From assembly GCA_903875605.1 (NCBI GenBank), contig CAIQWT010000085.1:38194-102193 (forward strand): 64,000 bases of DNA. Reading direction: 5' to 3'. Below the pieces are notes generated by a model, which was given only the letters and a program-made list of their open reading frames with translations, was not told the origin of the DNA and did not search any database. How positions within the stretch are numbered: the first letter of the stretch is position 1; the number at the start of each line of letters is the position of its first letter. Below, one piece after another: positions 62,254-64,000 of the stretch. Made by a program: the position numbers and the translations under genes. The DNA is from an uncultured Geobacteraceae bacterium. Lineage in GTDB: Bacteria > Desulfobacterota > Desulfuromonadia > Geobacterales > Pseudopelobacteraceae.

Positions 62254-64000
62254 TCACTTCTGCTTTGACGCTGCCTGCTCTACAACCCTCTTCAACGCTT
62301 CACGCAACCGATCAAAGCCGTATGGCTTGCTGACCACCCCTGCGATAGTTTCATGAATGTGGGATGCCACTTCGGTATCACTAAAACCACTGGAGACAAC
62401 GATGGGAAGTTCCGGGTTCAGCATTTTCAGTTCATGAATCAACTGATACCCATCCATAACCGGCATGCCAATGTCCGTCAGAACCATGGTGATGTAGTCA
62501 GCGTGCTTCTGATACAACTCCAATGCCACCTTTCCGTTTGTAGCTTCAAGAACAGAGAACCCAAGTGCTTGTAGAAGTGCTTTAGCAACCATACTCAGCT
62601 GAGGTTCATCTTCAACCAGCAGCACTGTGCCGCTCCCTTGCCATGGCATCAGTGATACAAACGGCAGTAAGTCTCCGGCAATTTCACTGCCCTGAACAGG
62701 GAGATACACCGTGAAGGTTGTTCCAAAACCTTGTTGACTGGTGAGTTGCAACGCCCCATTGTGTGCTTTGATGATGCCGAGGACTGCCGACATCCCCAAC
62801 CCCCGCCCGGTAAATTTAGTCGTAAAGAACGGCTCGAATATCCGCTGCTTGGTCTCTTCATCCATACCGCAGCCATTGTCGGTAACTTCCAGGCAGATAT
62901 AGGAGCCGGGTGTAATCTCTTTGCCGAGATATTCCTTTTCACCCTGCCCGGCCTCAATCGCAGCAATGGAGAGTGACACCGTAATATTTCCCTGCTCTGT
63001 GCCGATCGCCTCCGCAGCATTGAGGATCAAATTCATGACGACCTGCCTGATCTGGCTTGCATCCGCTTTAATGGATGGAATATCTGCCGAAAGATCAAGT
63101 GTGATGGAAACATTTTGTTTGATGGTCGCTTTCAGCAGCTTGCCCATCTCTTCTACGAGTGTCTTGACATTGAATTGCGTCGGGAACGGTTGGGCCTTAC
63201 CGGCATATACCAGCATCTGGCGGCACAGTTCAGCCGCACGTTGTGCCGCTGTTTCTATCTCCGGAACAAGCTCTGGCGCCATTGCCGGTCGTTGCTGCAA
63301 CAGGGAGCAGTTGCATATTATTATCGTCAGGATGTTGTTAAAATCATGGGCAATGCCACCTGCAAGTATGCCGAGACTCTCCAGTTTCTGGGCCTGCTGA
63401 TATTGCTGTTCGAGCAGCACTTTCTCTTCTTCAAGACGCTTTCGTTCGGAGATGTCCCGGAATATGAGTACCGAACCCGTAGTCTCGCCGTCCTCTGTCC
63501 TCAAAGGTGCGACGCTATCGGAAATACTCAGCTCGATGCCGTTTCTTGCCACGAGCAGCCGGTCCTCTATCAGATTGATAATCAACCCCTCGGTAATAAC
63601 ACTTTCCATCAGATGCTTTTCCAGATTACCCAGATCCATATCCTTCATATGCAGGATTTCAGTCAGCTTTTTCCCAAGAGCTTCTTCCTGTTTCCAATGG
63701 GTCAGCTCTTCAGCAACCACATTCATATATGTAATGCGCCCTTCATTGTCCGAGGTAATTACCGCATCACCCACGCTCTTGAGGACATTTGCCAGCCAGC
63801 GCTCCATCTTCTGGATTCTGGCTTCCGCCTGTTTCTTGTACAGGGCGATTTCAATGGCAATGTGGAGCTCCCTGTCTTGAAACGGCTTGAGAACATACCC
63901 ATACGGCTCGGCCATTTTGGCCTGCTGCATGATATCGTCTTCGCCAAACGCCGTAAGGTAGATTACCGGTATTTTGTACAGATCCTTAATTTGTGTCGCC
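62254..64000 (-). CDS. Hybrid histidine kinase REC-PAS-HK-REC, 5' end beyond the window
   Basis: The frame is open to the right edge; the reading upstream of an internal ATG at 63930 continues IPVIYLTAFGEDD and then VLKPF, the end of a receiver domain, so the real start is outside. A PAS domain follows (VITSDNEGRITYMNVVAEEL), then the kinase core with GGIAHDFNNILTIIICN, DNGCGMD and GRGLGMS. The C-terminal REC has phosphoacceptor MVLTDIGMPVMDG. The core and terminal REC closely resemble the downstream PocR kinase, suggesting duplication. It is the first visible gene of the array. Confidence 0.92.
   Translation of the reverse strand, partial: ATQIKDLYKIPVIYLTAFGEDDIMQQAKMAEPYGYVLKPFQDRELHIAIEIALYKKQAEARIQKMERWLANVLKSVGDAVITSDNEGRITYMNVVAEELTHWKQEEALGKKLTEILHMKDMDLGNLEKHLMESVITEGLIINLIEDRLLVARNGIELSISDSVAPLRTEDGETTGSVLIFRDISERKRLEEEKVLLEQQYQQAQKLESLGILAGGIAHDFNNILTIIICNCSLLQQRPAMAPELVPEIETAAQRAAELCRQMLVYAGKAQPFPTQFNVKTLVEEMGKLLKATIKQNVSITLDLSADIPSIKADASQIRQVVMNLILNAAEAIGTEQGNITVSLSIAAIEAGQGEKEYLGKEITPGSYICLEVTDNGCGMDEETKQRIFEPFFTTKFTGRGLGMSAVLGIIKAHNGALQLTSQQGFGTTFTVYLPVQGSEIAGDLLPFVSLMPWQGSGTVLLVEDEPQLSMVAKALLQALGFSVLEATNGKVALELYQKHADYITMVLTDIGMPVMDGYQLIHELKMLNPELPIVVSSGFSDTEVASHIHETIAGVVSKPYGFDRLREALKRVVEQAASKQK

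Overview
The window looks like chromosomal DNA of a Geobacter-type deltaproteobacterium (Desulfuromonadia/Geobacterales). The evidence is a combination of traits, not one marker: hopanoid genes hpnJ/hpnK, a hyp hydrogenase-maturation cluster, an anaerobic-type cobalamin operon containing a ThiC-like enzyme, sigma-54-like promoters, a c-type heme histidine kinase and very many two-component proteins. The species is not identifiable from what I can see. No rRNA, tRNA, CRISPR array or transposase gene was found.

Layout. 1-16 kb: the start of mreB (cut by the window edge), then ileS, a CBS-GGDEF diguanylate cyclase and lspA on +. On - come hsp20, lon and an amidohydrolase. On + follow speA, carboxynorspermidine/carboxyspermidine dehydrogenase, nspC, a small protein and priA, so polyamine synthesis by the carboxyspermidine route is probable. 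16-25.8 kb: an outer-membrane barrel protein, an ABC exporter, hypB-hypF-hypC-hypD, a protoglobin fused to a PsiE-like membrane domain, and a HAD phosphatase. 25.8-31 kb (-): hpnJ, hpnK, a small EamA/SMR-type membrane protein, proC and a double PPK2 polyphosphate:AMP phosphotransferase. 31-37 kb: a DUF4350-like exported protein (-), then an unknown protein, a DUF3108 protein, a complete polar amino-acid ABC transporter and a TauE/SafE permease (+). 37-42 kb (-): a cobalamin-riboswitch-controlled operon cobU-cobT-cobS-(ThiC family, probably BzaF)-cobC-HNH nuclease. 42-44.4 kb: an AT-rich island with a BrnT/BrnA-like toxin-antitoxin pair and a lipoprotein preceded by a long structured leader.

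44.5-64 kb (-): one co-directional array of twelve signalling genes with gaps of at most 34 nt or short overlaps, entering from beyond the window. In transcription order: two hybrid kinases (one cut by the window edge), three kinases with closely related catalytic cores but different sensors (triple PAS, c-type heme, periplasmic SBP plus PAS/GAF), a REC-PAS protein, two REC-HD-GYP proteins, a MglA-like small GTPase, another kinase, a REC-MshEN-GspE/PilB ATPase-double zinc ribbon fusion and a short REC protein. None of the regulators has a recognisable DNA-binding domain. The evident outputs are c-di-GMP hydrolysis, a Ras-like polarity GTPase and a secretion/pilus-type motor ATPase. I regard this as the best candidate for an undescribed system, probably a phosphorelay controlling a type IV pilus/secretion motor or cell polarity; that role is inference.

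Gene starts were moved from the longest possible start wherever a Shine-Dalgarno site, family N-terminus or promoter position argued for an internal one; each case is stated.
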